The position numbers were made by a program, and so were the translations under genes. The notes below the pieces were generated by a model. That model saw only the letters and a list, made by a program, of their open reading frames with translations, was not told where the DNA came from and searched no databases. 64,000 nucleotides of DNA, taken from NCBI GenBank assembly GCA_020054205.1, contig JAGVLS010000017.1:1-64000 (forward strand), written 5' to 3'. The stretch is from Candidatus Obscuribacterales bacterium. GTDB taxonomy: Bacteria; Cyanobacteriota; Vampirovibrionia; Obscuribacterales; Obscuribacteraceae. Shown one piece after another: positions 63,775-64,000 of the stretch (position 1 is the first letter of the stretch; each line of letters begins with the position of its first letter).

Positions 63775-64000
63775 ATGTCGCGTAGATTCCATTTATTGGC
63801 ATCTAGCACTTTTTTATTTCTAGTATTTTTTTTCCTAAGCCAAATGGCAATATCCCAACAGATATCTTTTTTAGGTAGGAATATAAATGCCATCAATTAT
63901 ATTGATGCCAACGTTGACAGTAATAAGTTAGTTTTTGGCACATCTTTAAATCATTATTGGCCAGCTCCCACCATCAGATATTTCCCAGGAGACGCTGGCA
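63775..64000 (+). CDS. secreted protein of unknown function, partial (cut at the window edge)
   Basis: The first 75 codons of a gene that continues past the window. AAGGTG (63764-63769) precedes the ATG. The N-terminus is a signal peptide (RRFHLLASSTFLFLVFFFLSQMAIS), followed by QQISFLGRNINAINYIDANVDSNKLVFG. Function cannot be told from the visible part. Confidence 0.75.
   Translation, partial: MSRRFHLLASSTFLFLVFFFLSQMAISQQISFLGRNINAINYIDANVDSNKLVFGTSLNHYWPAPTIRYFPGDAG

Noticed and set aside
1-64000. CRISPR arrays, insertion sequences, tRNA and rRNA genes
   Set aside because: No regularly spaced repeats, transposase or integrase, or typical tRNA T-arm with acceptor pairing was seen in the gaps.

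Overview
The window is an AT-rich (by eye, mid-30s percent GC), gene-dense bacterial chromosome segment with 54 protein genes I can support, the last running off the right edge. I see no tRNA, rRNA, insertion sequence, phage or CRISPR array. Outer-membrane genes (bamA, skp, lpxD, lpxC, a TolC-type protein, three lipoprotein or signal-peptide TPR proteins) show a two-membrane cell. The fused TIGR03960/TIGR03936 radical-SAM protein directly before an RNase E/G gene, a primary sigma factor without region 1.1, a three-POTRA Omp85, a K+-independent H+-pyrophosphatase, many TPR and secreted low-complexity proteins, and no photosynthesis gene suggest a non-photosynthetic relative of Cyanobacteria (Melainabacteria/Vampirovibrionia, perhaps Obscuribacterales-like). 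That placement is inference from gene content.

Layout. 0.2-8 kb: a multidomain c-di-GMP protein (degenerate receiver, GAF, GGDEF, HD-GYP), asnB, a 3-methyladenine glycosylase, a VanZ-like protein, rpoD. 8-14 kb: uvrB, tatA, a secreted hydrolase, glyS. 14-18.9 kb: two tiny Cys-rich secreted proteins, a thioredoxin-like [2Fe-2S] ferredoxin, a complete L10-leader/attenuator with rplJ-rplL, and two TPR proteins. 18.9-25 kb: an envelope cluster on the minus strand, bamA-skp-lpxD-lpxC-DUF4139-TPR lipoprotein. 25-32 kb: aldehyde dehydrogenase, TPR-thioredoxin plus tmk, a Pro/Tyr/Gly-rich secreted protein, and a two-component system with a small membrane protein. 32-36 kb: a four-gene operon (class III aminotransferase, MtnX-like HAD phosphatase, lipase-like hydrolase with an extra C-terminal domain, small secreted coiled coil). 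36-40.8 kb: three secreted proteins of unknown function, an amino-acid permease, Hsp20. 40.9-43.3 kb: YmdB-type phosphodiesterase plus PHP phosphoesterase, facing two unknown genes. 43.7-48.4 kb: radical SAM fusion and RNase E/G. 48.4-50.5 kb: fur, FeoA-like, zinc-ribbon and S1-like genes in one direction. 50.7-55.6 kb: uvrA, isochorismatase-like, DUF445. 55.8-59.6 kb: two TPR proteins, ftsZ, a one-domain asparaginase-like protein. 59.6-64 kb: a pilin-like lipoprotein, a TolC-type protein, hppA and the start of a secreted protein.

How the genes fit together. Most are housekeeping: nucleotide excision repair (uvrA, uvrB apart), lipid A and outer-membrane assembly, translation (glyS, rplJL), transcription (rpoD), division (ftsZ), RNA turnover (RNase E/G, YmdB-like, PHP). 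The most unusual parts are the aminotransferase/HAD/hydrolase operon with its partial acyltransferase-like domain, the Cys-rich pair, the fur-led unknown operon, and several regulatory palindromes. Genes are packed tightly: several convergent pairs touch or overlap at their 3' ends. I did not find a clear new defence or mobile system.
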